A DNA stretch of 64,000 bases from an uncultured Lachnospiraceae bacterium (GCA_910588825.1 CAJURF010000008.1:1-64000), one strand, 5' to 3'; positions 33,577-41,516 are shown, counted from the stretch's first letter. Program-made: numbers and translations. The notes: generated from the letters alone by a model not told the origin.

Positions 33577-34505
33577 CAGAGCGAAAAAAAGTAGTGGTGG
33601 TTTCCCCGGACCAGAACCAGATGCGCATTGACAAGGCCCTGTGCCTGGAAGAAGAGGGCGTTTCCCGTTCCCGCTTGCAGAAACTTCTTAAAGAGGGCAA
33701 TGTCCTGGTGAATCAAAAGCCCGTAAAACCCAGCTTCCGTCTCCAGACAGGGGACACGGTGTGCGTATATATTCCGGAAAGCCAGCCTGTATCCGTAATT
33801 GCGGAATCCATTCCCTTAGATATCTTATATGAAGATGAGTTTCTGCTGATTGTGAATAAACCCCAGGGCATGGTGGTGCATCCGGCTCCCGGCCACACAG
33901 AGCATACGCTGGTGAACGCTGTTATGGCCCACTGCGGCGAGGGCCTGTCCGGAATCAACGGAGAACTGCGGCCGGGAATCGTGCACCGTATTGACAAAGA
34001 CACCTCCGGTGCGCTGGTTATCTGCAAAGATGACCGTACCCACCAGAATCTGGCAGAGCAGTTAAAAGAACATACCATACACCGGCTCTACCACGCCGTT
34101 GTCCATGGAAATATAAAAGATGACCAGGGATGCATCAATGCGCCGGTGGGCAGGCATCCCACAGACCGCAAGAGGATGTCTGTCCATTCAAAAAGCGGCA
34201 GGCATGCTGTCACCCACTATCAAGTATTAGAACGGTATCACGGCAGATTCACCCATATACAGTGTCGTCTGGAGACAGGGCGCACCCATCAAATCCGTGT
34301 CCATATGGCCAGTATAGGGCATCCATTGGCGGGTGATTTCTTATACAATAAAAATGGCGGAAATCCATATCATCTGCCTGGACAGGCGCTTCACGCCCGC
34401 GTATTGGGCTTTCAGCACCCGGCTACAGGGAAATACCTGGAAGTATCCGCGCCTTTTCCGGAATCTTTTCTTGAATTACTGGAAAAATTGAAAATGATAA
34501 AATAG
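33573..34505 (+). CDS. RluA-family 23S rRNA pseudouridine synthase (RluD/YlyB-like)
   Basis: The 310-residue protein has an N-terminal S4 domain (MRIDKALCLEEEGVSRSRLQ, NVLVNQKPVKPSF) and a catalytic domain with HRIDKDTSGALVICKD, whose Asp is the nucleophile. RTHQIRVHMASIGHPLAGD is also typical. The order lspA followed by this gene matches Bacillus lspA-ylyB; RluD-type enzymes modify helix 69 of 23S rRNA, but the exact target here is inferred. It overlaps lspA by 4 nt. Confidence 0.93.
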   Translation: MTERKKVVVVSPDQNQMRIDKALCLEEEGVSRSRLQKLLKEGNVLVNQKPVKPSFRLQTGDTVCVYIPESQPVSVIAESIPLDILYEDEFLLIVNKPQGMVVHPAPGHTEHTLVNAVMAHCGEGLSGINGELRPGIVHRIDKDTSGALVICKDDRTHQNLAEQLKEHTIHRLYHAVVHGNIKDDQGCINAPVGRHPTDRKRMSVHSKSGRHAVTHYQVLERYHGRFTHIQCRLETGRTHQIRVHMASIGHPLAGDFLYNKNGGNPYHLPGQALHARVLGFQHPATGKYLEVSAPFPESFLELLEKLKMIK

Positions 34506-34518
34506 GAGGAGTAAAAGT

Positions 34519-35148
34519 ATGAAGACAAATGCAATTATCACCATTGGACGCCAATATGGCAGCGGCGGCCGGGAGATCGGAGAAAAACTGGCAGAAAAAC
34601 TGGAAATTCCCTTTTACGATAAAGAGCTTCTGGAACGGGCCGCCAATGACAGCGGTATCTGTAAAGAGCTGTTTGAGAACCACGATGAAAAACCTACAAA
34701 CAGCTTTCTCTATTCCCTGGTTATGGACACCTACTCATTCGGTTACAGCTCTGCCGCTTTTACCGATATGCCCATTAACCACAAAGTATTCCTGGCACAG
34801 TTTGAAGCAGTGAAAAAGCTGGCTATGGAAGGGCCCTGTGTGATGGTGGGCCGCTGTGCAGATTACGCGCTGTCGGAATTTTCTAACTGTTTCTCTGTAT
34901 TTATCCACTCAGACATGGAATCGCGTATCCGCCGTATTGCCCAAAAATATGATATGAAAGATAATAAAGCCCGGGATGCCATCCAAAAGACAGACAAAAG
35001 CCGCTCCAGCTATTACAATTACTACACGAATAAACGCTGGGGAGATGCCTCCAGCTATCATCTGTCTATTGACAGCGGAAAACTGGGAATCGACAAGACT
35101 GTAGAATGTATCATTCAGACGCTGAAGGTTTTCGAGACTCCTGTCTGA
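34519..35148 (+). CDS. Cytidylate kinase-like family protein
   Basis: The 209-residue protein belongs to the cytidylate kinase-like family (PF13189-type). ITIGRQYGSGGREIGEKLAEK is the altered P-loop, with FYDKELLERAA, GPCVMVGRCADYAL and KSRSSYYNYYTNKRWGD. It is not the canonical Cmk, and its substrate is unknown. GGAGG precedes the ATG. It closes the plus-strand cluster, and its last 38 bp overlap the 3' end of the convergent TtcA-like gene. Confidence 0.9.
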   Translation: MKTNAIITIGRQYGSGGREIGEKLAEKLEIPFYDKELLERAANDSGICKELFENHDEKPTNSFLYSLVMDTYSFGYSSAAFTDMPINHKVFLAQFEAVKKLAMEGPCVMVGRCADYALSEFSNCFSVFIHSDMESRIRRIAQKYDMKDNKARDAIQKTDKSRSSYYNYYTNKRWGDASSYHLSIDSGKLGIDKTVECIIQTLKVFETPV

Positions 35149-35860
35149 TATTCCAGCCTTTTAAGCCCCCATTCAGGACAGCGGTAAACATCCGCTGCTT
35201 TGTCCCCGCATAATCCCGGTTCAGCCCCTTTAACAGCTCCTTGGCATACTCCCTTTTCGTATGGCCATCGGCTGGGCAGGGGCTTTTTGCCGCAGGAAGC
35301 TGGTATTTATTCTGAAAACCGATAATATCTGCCTCATCCATAAAGATCATAGGCCTGATCAATGTGAGCTTCATCCGGTCCCAATAAGTAACCGGGGAAA
35401 ATGTGTGAAATCTCCCCTCAAAAATCAGGGACAAAAGCATGGTTTCCACCACATCATCTTTATGATGGGCATAAGCAATTTTATTACAGTTCAATTCTTT
35501 CGCGGCCTGATTCAGAGCCCCCTTTCTCATCTTTGCGCAGAGCGAGCAGGGGTTCTTTTCTTTTCTGCTGTCAAAAATAATTTCTCCGATGGTGGTGTCC
35601 ACCTTTGTAAAAGGCACCTGCAGCTTCTGGCAGAACTCCCCAATCATAGAAAAATCTACATTTGGAAATCCCAGGTCCACCGTAACAGCCTCCAAACTGT
35701 AGGAATGAGGGTAGAAGCGCTGCAGTTCCCGAAGTGCCGCCAGCATAGCCAAGCTGTCCTTCCCACCGGAAACCCCTGCGGCAATCCTGTCTCCTGTCTC
35801 AATCATCTGAAACTCGTCCACAGCCTTTCGAACTACACTGAGCATCTGTTGTAATTTCAT
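35111..35860 (-). CDS. TtcA-family tRNA 2-thiocytidine synthetase-like protein
   Basis: A 249-residue PP-loop ATPase. The P-loop is AAGVSGGKDSLAMLAALREL. CSLCAKMRKGALN and the later KSPCPADGHTKRE give the three cysteines that hold a 4Fe-4S cluster in TtcA enzymes, and AYAHHKDDVVETMLLSL is also typical. The expected role is 2-thiolation of C32 in some tRNAs. I chose the ATG at 35860 because AAAGGA lies 6 nt upstream; an ATG six codons earlier contains that site. It converges on and overlaps the cytidylate kinase-like gene. Confidence 0.9.
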   Translation of the reverse strand: MKLQQMLSVVRKAVDEFQMIETGDRIAAGVSGGKDSLAMLAALRELQRFYPHSYSLEAVTVDLGFPNVDFSMIGEFCQKLQVPFTKVDTTIGEIIFDSRKEKNPCSLCAKMRKGALNQAAKELNCNKIAYAHHKDDVVETMLLSLIFEGRFHTFSPVTYWDRMKLTLIRPMIFMDEADIIGFQNKYQLPAAKSPCPADGHTKREYAKELLKGLNRDYAGTKQRMFTAVLNGGLKGWNIRQESRKPSASE

Positions 35861-35924
35861 TTGATATCCTTTCCACATTTATTTGATTATTTAAATATTT
35901 TTAAGTCAGTTATCCATATAGTCC

Positions 35925-35953
35925 ATTATAGCGTTCTCCCCTGCACAAATCAA
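35925..35953 (-). promoter_or_regulatory. Promoter of the TtcA-like gene
   Basis: On the minus strand TTGATT (35948-35953) and a perfect TATAAT (35925-35930) are 17 nt apart, giving an untranslated leader of about 60 nt. Confidence 0.65.
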
Positions 35954-36090
35954 CTGAATTCCTATTTGCGGCCAGGTAAGAGAATCCAGAGCGCCTGTCA
36001 CAGGTTAGTTCCTTATGAAACAGCAGGAGAGCAGCAGTGATCCACTGACAGGGGCATCATCAGATGACAGAACTATTTATAAATAAAATA
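35954..36090. other. Intergenic stretch with a weak inverted repeat
   Basis: The 315-bp gap between the TtcA-like gene and the AI-2E-family gene holds the two divergent promoters (35925-35953 minus, 36091-36119 plus). Between them the only structure I see is CCTGTCA (35994-36000) facing TGACAGG (36046-36052). There is no open frame of note and no U tract. I have no function to propose. Confidence 0.3.
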
Positions 36091-36119
36091 TATACAAATC
36101 TTTTCCAATATGTTATAAT
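36091..36119 (+). promoter_or_regulatory. Promoter of the AI-2E-family gene
   Basis: TATACA (36091-36096) and an extended -10 TGTTATAAT (TATAAT at 36114-36119) are 17 nt apart and lie 57 nt before the ATG. A second TATAAT at 36138-36143 could give a shorter transcript. Confidence 0.6.
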
Positions 36120-36175
36120 TATTACAAAATATTACATTATAATATGGGTAAAATGAAAGGAATTTTAAGAAATAT

Positions 36176-37408
36176 ATGAAATTTTTTAAAGACAACCCTT
36201 ATTTGAATTGGGGAATTACAGGATTTCTTGCGGCTGCTGCCAGCATGCTGTTTTATTTTGGGATTTTTCACATGAATATCATCATTGATGGAATCAGCGT
36301 TGTCCTTCGGATTTTGATGCCGCTGATCTACGGCGCAGTGATTGCCTATCTGCTGAATCCAGTACTGAATTTCCTGGAAAAAAAGGTGATTTATCCCCTT
36401 TTGGCTTCCAGAAACCGCAAAGTGGGAAAGAAGAGCAGAAAGCTGATTCGTTATTTCTGCATCCTGCTGGCTGTTTTCTTATTATGCTGGGTGGTATACT
36501 CTCTTTTGATGACCATTCTGCCGGAGATTTTAAATAGTACTGTAAATATCATCAACAATTTTCCGCAGTTTATGGATGACATGCAGAAGTGGGCAGGCAA
36601 AAGCCTGGACAACAATCCGGATCTCAATGCATTTGTTTTGGGGCTGTTCGACAAATATGCAGTCCGGTTTGAGAATTATCTCACACGGGACATACTTCCT
36701 CAGCTGCAGGGAGCGCTGCTGCACCTGTCCTCTGGCGTGTGGGATGTGCTGATTTTTTTTAAAAATATTGTGATCGGAATTATCGTATCTGTCTATATTC
36801 TGGCAGATAAAGAAACATTTACCGCAAGGGGGAAAATGCTCCTGTACGCCTTATGTTCCCAGCGATGGGCCGGACGTATATTGGAAAATCTGAGATTTAC
36901 CCACCGGACTTTCGGCGGATTTATTATTGGAAAGATGGTTGATTCCCTGATTATCGGGATTTTGTGTTATCTGGGAACCGGTATTTTGAAAATGCCATAC
37001 CGGGTTCTGGTGAGTGTGATTGTGGGAGTGACCAATATTATTCCCTTTTTCGGTCCATATCTGGGAGCCGTTCCCTGTGCGTTTTTGATTTTACTGGTCA
37101 GCCCTATAAAAAGTCTGTATTTTATTATTTTCATCCTGGTTCTCCAGCAGTTTGACGGGAATATTTTAGGTCCCAAGATCCTGGGAGAGTCAACAGGATT
37201 GTCCAGTTTTATGGTAATCTTATCTATTTTAGTGGGGGGCGGTTTATTTGGAATTGTGGGAATGTTTGTGGGAGTACCTGTCTGTGCAGTTCTTTATGCT
37301 CTTTTCTGGAGATATATTGAGAAAACTTTGAGTTATAAACATCTGCCGTGTGAAACTAACAGTTATCTTGACAATAATATGGATGAATACAGAGCAGAAG
37401 AAGAGTAA
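36176..37408 (+). CDS. AI-2E family transporter-like membrane protein
   Basis: The 410-residue protein has about seven to eight membrane segments with the family marks LRILMPLIYGAVIAYLLNPV near the N-terminus and GVTNIIPFFGPYLGAVPCAF and LQQFDGNILGPKILGESTGL near the C-terminus. Members include exporters of AI-2, sodium/proton antiporters and proteins of unknown role, so no substrate is assigned. It has its own promoter. The gene ends 55 bp before dtd, and the two may be cotranscribed. Confidence 0.9.
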   Translation: MKFFKDNPYLNWGITGFLAAAASMLFYFGIFHMNIIIDGISVVLRILMPLIYGAVIAYLLNPVLNFLEKKVIYPLLASRNRKVGKKSRKLIRYFCILLAVFLLCWVVYSLLMTILPEILNSTVNIINNFPQFMDDMQKWAGKSLDNNPDLNAFVLGLFDKYAVRFENYLTRDILPQLQGALLHLSSGVWDVLIFFKNIVIGIIVSVYILADKETFTARGKMLLYALCSQRWAGRILENLRFTHRTFGGFIIGKMVDSLIIGILCYLGTGILKMPYRVLVSVIVGVTNIIPFFGPYLGAVPCAFLILLVSPIKSLYFIIFILVLQQFDGNILGPKILGESTGLSSFMVILSILVGGGLFGIVGMFVGVPVCAVLYALFWRYIEKTLSYKHLPCETNSYLDNNMDEYRAEEE

Positions 37409-37463
37409 TTATGTGAAAAATTCTCTTTTCAAAAAACAAATTGTGGATAACAGGAGGAAAAAT

Positions 37464-37910
37464 ATGAAATTTGTCATTCAAAGAGTCGACCACGCCAGCG
37501 TAACCGTAGACTGCAGAATCGTGGGAGAAATTCAGGAAGGATTTCTTGTGCTGATCGGAGTGGGAGAGGATGATACAAAAGAATCCGCAGATAAAATGGT
37601 GAAAAAAATGCTGGGCCTGAGAATTTTCCAGGATGAACAGGGAAAAACCAATCTTTCACTGAAAGACGTACAGGGACAGCTGCTGCTGATTTCGCAGTTT
37701 ACTCTGTATGCTGACTGTAAAAAAGGAAACCGTCCCAGCTTTATACGGGCAGGCAGTCCGCAGAAGGCAGAAGAGTTATACGAGTACATTATCAAAAAAT
37801 GCGAAGAATCTGTTCCTGTGGTGGAAAAAGGTGTTTTTGGCGCTCATATGAAAATTTTACTTGAAAATGACGGGCCATTCACTATAATATTAGATGAGCG
37901 CGATTTATAA
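37464..37910 (+). CDS. dtd: D-aminoacyl-tRNA deacylase
   Basis: A 148-residue enzyme that removes D-amino acids (and glycine from tRNA-Ala) from mischarged tRNAs. It has MKFVIQRVDHASVTVD, LLISQFTLYADCKKGNRPSF, the Gly-cisPro region of the partner loop, and the C-terminal ENDGPFTIILD. AGGAGG sits 8 nt before the ATG at 37464; the frame is open further upstream but overlaps the previous gene without similarity. In many Gram-positive genomes dtd follows relA, which is not seen here. Confidence 0.95.
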   Translation: MKFVIQRVDHASVTVDCRIVGEIQEGFLVLIGVGEDDTKESADKMVKKMLGLRIFQDEQGKTNLSLKDVQGQLLLISQFTLYADCKKGNRPSFIRAGSPQKAEELYEYIIKKCEESVPVVEKGVFGAHMKILLENDGPFTIILDERDL

Positions 37911-37928
37911 TAATGAACAGGAAGGAAA

Positions 37929-38924
37929 TTGAAAAAGATGAGTAAGACCACGAAAGAGAGAATTGTTTTACTGCTGTTATGCCTTTTCGCAGCAGTCTCT
38001 GTGACAAGAACACATAAGGTGTATGCGGCTTTTACATCCAATTTCAGCGTATGGGAAAAACCGGCATCAGCTTCCGGTAAATGGGTGTATGTGGATGGAA
38101 AGGGATATTACAAAAAAAGCAGCGGAGTTTTATATAGAGGATGGCTGTCCTGGAACAATCATATCTATTATTTATCCAAACGTTCCGGGGAAAAAGCAGT
38201 TGGTTTCCACACAATCGGCGGAAAACGTTATTATTTCCAGGAAAACAGCGGAAGACTGAAGGCAGGCTGCTGGTTTAAAGTGGATGGAAAACGATATTAT
38301 GCCGGTTCTGACGGAGCCTTAAAAACCGGCTGGTTAAAAAAAGGCGGAGAAAAATATTTTTTCAGTAAAAAGGGTGTGATGCGCACTGGATGGGTGAAGA
38401 TTCATAATAAAAAATATTATTTTTATCCCACCGGAAAATTGGCTGAAAAAATCTGGGTGGATAAAAAACATTATGTAAATAAAAACGGAATGCTGGAAAT
38501 CATAAATGCAAAAAAGAGAAAATCTGTGTTCCGCTGGCCTTTGAGCGCGAGATGGAATTATATTTCCAGCTATTTTGGATATCGGGGGCCAATGCCTGTG
38601 GGAACCAGCAATCATGGCGGCATTGATATTCCTGCTAATATGAATACTCCCATCTGCGCGGCAAGGGCGGGGACGGTCATTGTCCGGGAATCCAGTGACT
38701 CTGCAGGCAATCACATGAAAATCGATCATCACAATGGATTCGTAACGGAATATATGCATATGACCCGCTTCAAACCTGGGATAAAAGAAGGGAGCAGAGT
38801 AAAAAAAGGACAGATAATTGGTTATGTGGGCAGTACAGGATGGTCCACAGGACCCCATCTGCATTTTGGGGTAAGGCTTAACGATGTGCATCAGAACCCT
38901 CTGGAATTTGTCCGCCAGCCTTAA
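37929..38924 (+). CDS. Secreted M23 peptidase with cell-wall-binding repeats
   Basis: The 331-residue protein has a signal peptide at 1-33 (KERIVLLLLCLFAAVSV, cleavage near VYA-AF). At least five cell-wall-binding repeats follow (about 48-190, e.g. KWVYVDGKGYYKKSSGVLYR, GWVKIHNKKYYFYPTGK). A C-terminal M23 (LytM-like) endopeptidase domain spans about 200-328 with zinc ligands His229 and Asp233 (NHGGIDIP) and His310/His312 (PHLHFG). It should cleave peptidoglycan cross-bridges. The start is either TTG 37929 or ATG 37938; AGGAAGG at 37919-37925 fits the TTG somewhat better. A strong terminator follows. Confidence 0.92.
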   Translation: MKKMSKTTKERIVLLLLCLFAAVSVTRTHKVYAAFTSNFSVWEKPASASGKWVYVDGKGYYKKSSGVLYRGWLSWNNHIYYLSKRSGEKAVGFHTIGGKRYYFQENSGRLKAGCWFKVDGKRYYAGSDGALKTGWLKKGGEKYFFSKKGVMRTGWVKIHNKKYYFYPTGKLAEKIWVDKKHYVNKNGMLEIINAKKRKSVFRWPLSARWNYISSYFGYRGPMPVGTSNHGGIDIPANMNTPICAARAGTVIVRESSDSAGNHMKIDHHNGFVTEYMHMTRFKPGIKEGSRVKKGQIIGYVGSTGWSTGPHLHFGVRLNDVHQNPLEFVRQP

Positions 38925-38945
38925 ATCACACAAATTAAAACGAGA

Positions 38946-38994
38946 AAAGAGCGTCTGTCTTTGGCTGATTTTCGTAGACAGATGCTCTTTTTTT
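38946..38994. terminator. Terminator between the M23 peptidase and the Xer-type recombinase
   Basis: Arms aaagagcgtctgtct (near 38946-38960) and agacagatgctcttt (38976-38990) pair over 15 bp with one mismatch and are followed by a run of T on plus. On minus the flank is also T-rich (ttttctcgtttta), so it can serve both convergent genes. Confidence 0.85.
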
Positions 38995-39001
38995 ACTTTT
39001 C

Positions 39002-40063
39002 TTATTTTTCTCTCAGACGAACGGCAGAAGCGGCCTTGCGCCTGTGGGCATCCCCCAGGTCAGCATAATGTTTTCGGGTAGTATTTACATCCCTGTGTCC
39101 GAGTACATCTGCCACCAGATAAATATCACCCGTTTCTTCATATAACGCTGTACCGTATGTACTGCGGAGTTTATGGGGGGTGATTTTTTTTGTGGTTGTA
39201 ATCTGCTGGGAATATTTCTTCACCAGATTTTCCACAGCTTTCACACCGATGCGCCTCCTCTGTGTAGAATAGAAGAGTGCGTGCTCATGTCCAGGCAGCG
39301 GTGTGATGCCCTTTCTGACTGCCAGGTAATCCATCAGAGCCTGGGCAACTTCCCCGCCGAAATAAACAATCATTTCATTGCCGCCTTTTCTGTGTACCTT
39401 GATCCCTCCATTTTGAAAATCAATATCCTCCACGTCCAGTCCCACGCATTCAGAAACGCGGATGCCTGTTCCCAGCAGAAGTGTGAAAATGGCTAAATCC
39501 CGTTCTTTTGTTTTTTCATAATATGCTTTTTTCTGTCCAGTAAGGCTGTCCCCGGCATGTTCGATATAATCCAGAAGCTCAGCCACCTCATTGGGGTCCA
39601 GTTTTATAATGGATTTATCATGCAGTTTAGGCATGTCCACCAGCAAAGTGGGATTGCTGTGTATCATTTCCCTCTTATAGTAATAAGCATAAAAGCTGCG
39701 CAGGGATGACATTTTTCTCTTGATTCCCCGTTCCCCGTTGGTATTTTCCAGCCCAGTGTCATGTGACTGGTAGACCCGCAGATATTCCTGATATTCTTCA
39801 ATATCTACAGCCTGAAGCGAATCCAGCACATCTATCTGGAAATCTGCCATTGTATATTTTTGAAATGCGGGATTTTCTTTCAAGAGAAACTGAAAAAAAA
39901 CTTTTAAGTCATACGCATAAGAAAGTCTTGTCCTGGATGACGCGGTGGTTCCCAGGGCACGGAAATATTCCTTGGCAAAAGGAGGCAGTTCCTTCAGCAG
40001 TTCCCGCAGTTTTAATGTGTTTTCTTTATCTACCTGTGCATGGTATACAGTTCGCTGTTCCAT
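39002..40063 (-). CDS. XerC/D-type tyrosine recombinase
   Basis: The 353-residue tyrosine recombinase has all catalytic residues: Arg202 (GTGIRVSEC), a Lys in the beta-hairpin near 226 (VHRKGGNE), His297 and Arg300 (ITPHKLRSTYG), His323 (VLGHRD) and the nucleophile Tyr333 (TTRKHYAD). An N-terminal SAM-like DNA-binding domain occupies about 30-140. The length and N-terminal sequence (LPPFAKEYF) recall the single-protein XerS type of streptococci more than the roughly 300-residue XerC/XerD pair, but this is only an impression. The ATG at 40063 is supported by GGGAGGG upstream. No element, excisionase or att-like repeat surrounds it, and it sits at the strand switch next to lexA, so a role in chromosome dimer resolution is plausible. 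Confidence 0.9.
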   Translation of the reverse strand: MEQRTVYHAQVDKENTLKLRELLKELPPFAKEYFRALGTTASSRTRLSYAYDLKVFFQFLLKENPAFQKYTMADFQIDVLDSLQAVDIEEYQEYLRVYQSHDTGLENTNGERGIKRKMSSLRSFYAYYYKREMIHSNPTLLVDMPKLHDKSIIKLDPNEVAELLDYIEHAGDSLTGQKKAYYEKTKERDLAIFTLLLGTGIRVSECVGLDVEDIDFQNGGIKVHRKGGNEMIVYFGGEVAQALMDYLAVRKGITPLPGHEHALFYSTQRRRIGVKAVENLVKKYSQQITTTKKITPHKLRSTYGTALYEETGDIYLVADVLGHRDVNTTRKHYADLGDAHRRKAASAVRLREK

Positions 40064-40089
40064 ATATTTCCCTCCCAATCTATTCGCAA

Positions 40090-40118
40090 AACATGAATTT
40101 GTAGAATAAATCTATGTT
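40090..40118. repeat. 29-bp imperfect inverted repeat upstream of the recombinase
   Basis: aacatgaattt (40090-40100), a 7-nt centre and aaatctatgtt (40108-40118) form 11-bp arms matching at 9 of 11 positions. It lies 27 bp before the recombinase start, within its 5' leader. The size resembles a Xer or autoregulatory binding site. Confidence 0.35.
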
Positions 40119-40123
40119 GGTTT

Positions 40124-40152
40124 ATACTACCACTGATTCTGCGATTTGTCAA
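40124..40152 (-). promoter_or_regulatory. Promoter of the Xer-type recombinase gene
   Basis: On the minus strand a perfect TTGACA (40147-40152) and TAGTAT (40124-40129) are 17 nt apart. The transcript would begin near 40117, within the inverted repeat at 40090-40118. Confidence 0.65.
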
Positions 40153-40176
40153 ATATAATTTATGGCGCCCTTGAAC

Positions 40177-40203
40177 CGAACACATATTCCGAATATTTGT
40201 TTG
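40177..40203. promoter_or_regulatory. LexA (SOS) box candidates in the lexA promoter
   Basis: CGAATATTTGTTTG (40190-40203) matches the Gram-positive SOS box CGAAC-N4-GTTYG with one change and overlaps the lexA -35. A second partial box, CGAACACATATTCC (40177-40190), abuts it. This fits LexA autorepression. The boxes lie 25 bp from the divergent recombinase promoter, so control of that gene is less certain. Confidence 0.6.
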
Positions 40204-40229
40204 TACATTATTCCCCCATATGCTATAAT
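40201..40229 (+). promoter_or_regulatory. Promoter of lexA
   Basis: TTGTAC (40201-40206) and an extended -10 TGCTATAAT (TATAAT at 40224-40229) are 17 nt apart. The leader of about 120 nt before the ATG at 40358 is AT-rich and shows no strong structure. Confidence 0.65.
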
Positions 40230-40357
40230 GTGCTTAATTTATCATTGGACTTTATTACTGAATAATTTTCAAATACGTTATATGTTTCAATTTGTAATTA
40301 TATTTTAAAATAGATATTACAAAAGATTACAAAATAGGTCGGAGGTACTTAATAATT

Positions 40358-40984
40358 ATGTCATATGGTGAAATTAATGCGAAACAACAGGAAATTTTGG
40401 ACGTTATAAAAAATGAAATTCTGAACCGGGGCTTTCCCCCCTCTGTCAGAGAAATCTGTGAGGCGGTTCATCTGAAATCCACCTCTTCAGTACATTCCCA
40501 TCTGGCTGTGCTGGAAAGACAAGGCTATATCCGCCGGGATTCCACCAAGCCCAGGGCTATCGAGGTTGTGGATGACAGCTTCAACCTGACCAGGCGGGAA
40601 ATTGCCAACATTCCCATTGTAGGCACAGTGGCCGCAGGACAGCCTATTTTGGCTGTGGAGAATATAGAAAGCTACTTCCCTCTCCCTACAGAATTTCTCT
40701 CCAATAACCCTGCCTTTATGCTGCGGGTACAGGGGGACAGTATGGTGAATAAAGGAATCTTAAACGGCGATTATGTAATCGTTGAGAAAAGACAGACTGC
40801 AGACAATGGAGAAATTGTGGTGGCACTGGTGGAGGACTCTGCTACTGTTAAGACTTTCTATATGGAAAAGGATCATGTGCGGCTTCAGCCGGAAAACGAC
40901 ACCATGGAACCCATGATCTACTATGAGGGGGATCATGTACAGATTATAGGGAAAGTTATCGGTGTATTCCGGACTTTTAATTAA
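40358..40984 (+). CDS. lexA: SOS response repressor LexA
   Basis: The 208-residue protein represses DNA damage genes and self-cleaves when RecA filaments form. It has an N-terminal winged helix-turn-helix (PSVREICEAVHLKSTSSVHS), a cleavage site Ala93-Gly94 (GTVAAGQP), and the catalytic dyad Ser128 (QGDSM) and Lys165 (ATVKTF). GGAGG precedes the ATG at a long spacing of about 13 nt. It is divergent from the Xer-type recombinase with SOS-like boxes between them, and is followed by a dif-like sequence and a strong terminator. Confidence 0.96.
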   Translation: MSYGEINAKQQEILDVIKNEILNRGFPPSVREICEAVHLKSTSSVHSHLAVLERQGYIRRDSTKPRAIEVVDDSFNLTRREIANIPIVGTVAAGQPILAVENIESYFPLPTEFLSNNPAFMLRVQGDSMVNKGILNGDYVIVEKRQTADNGEIVVALVEDSATVKTFYMEKDHVRLQPENDTMEPMIYYEGDHVQIIGKVIGVFRTFN

Positions 40985-41006
40985 CTATAATAACATTATG
41001 TAAACC
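40980..41006. other. dif-like sequence after lexA (candidate Xer recombination site)
   Basis: TTATGTAAACC (40996-41006) matches 10 of 11 positions of the right (XerD) arm of the Bacillus-type dif site as I recall it. ATTAACTATAA (40980-40990) matches about 8 of 11 of the left arm. The centre between the arms is 5 nt where dif normally has 6. The site begins within the last codons of lexA and lies 0.9 kb from the Xer-type recombinase, at the point where gene orientation switches. The one-base spacing difference and my reliance on memory for the consensus keep confidence low. Confidence 0.35.
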
Positions 41007-41083
41007 CATACTCTTGTATTAGTCTTATATTTAAGAAAGGAATTGGAAACTTTTATGGCATTTGCACAGGAATAAAAGATAAC

Positions 41084-41140
41084 AAAATAAAAGGAAAAGC
41101 CTCTCTCCTATTTATAACCGAAGGCTTTTCCTTTTATTTT
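41084..41140. terminator. Bidirectional terminator between lexA and rsfS
   Basis: A perfect 19-bp inverted repeat has arms 41084-41102 (aaaataaaaggaaaagcct) and 41122-41140. Both flanks carry the A/T tracts needed for termination in either direction. lexA (plus) and rsfS (minus, ending 41142) converge on it. Confidence 0.9.
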
Positions 41141-41141
41141 A

Positions 41142-41516
41142 TTACTGCTGGTCTTCCTTCATGAATTCCTTTGCATCCACCAGAACGCCGTCCCGCCAGA
41201 TTCTCTCCAGATCATAGAACAGACGGTTTTCTTCGTCAAATATATGCACAATCACATCTCCGAAATCCATCAAAATCCAGTTGGACCCACGGCTGCCTTC
41301 CACATGTTTTACCATATAACCGGCTTTTTCCATGGTTTCTTCCACATTGTCCACCATTGCCTGCACCTGATTGGGATTTCCGGCTGTACTGATGATAAAA
41401 TAATCAGCCATCACGGAGATTCCCTGTATATCGATGACTTTTATGTCAATTGCTTTTTTTGCATCCAGAGCCTTGCAGGCAAGCCTGGTCATCTCTTTTC
41501 CTTTACTGATTTCCAT
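41142..41516 (-). CDS. rsfS: Ribosome silencing factor
   Basis: The 124-residue protein binds L14 on the large subunit and blocks subunit joining in stationary phase. It has KKAIDIKVIDIQGISVMADY, FIISTAGNPNQVQAMVDNVE and SNWILMDFGDVIVHIFDEEN, all typical. The ATG at 41516 was chosen as the start of family similarity; the frame is open 19 codons further inside yqeK. It overlaps the yqeK end by 14 nt. The order nadD-yqeK-rsfS matches Bacillus. Confidence 0.93.
   Translation of the reverse strand: MEISKGKEMTRLACKALDAKKAIDIKVIDIQGISVMADYFIISTAGNPNQVQAMVDNVEETMEKAGYMVKHVEGSRGSNWILMDFGDVIVHIFDEENRLFYDLERIWRDGVLVDAKEFMKEDQQ

Noticed and set aside
39002..40063. Integrase of a mobile element
   Set aside because: No excisionase, cargo, tRNA gene or flanking direct repeats; neighbours are chromosomal housekeeping genes.
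41055..41075. Tiny ORF (ATG GCA TTT GCA CAG GAA TAA) preceded by AAAGGA after lexA
   Set aside because: Six codons only, with no sign of attenuation or a downstream plus-strand gene; chance cannot be excluded.
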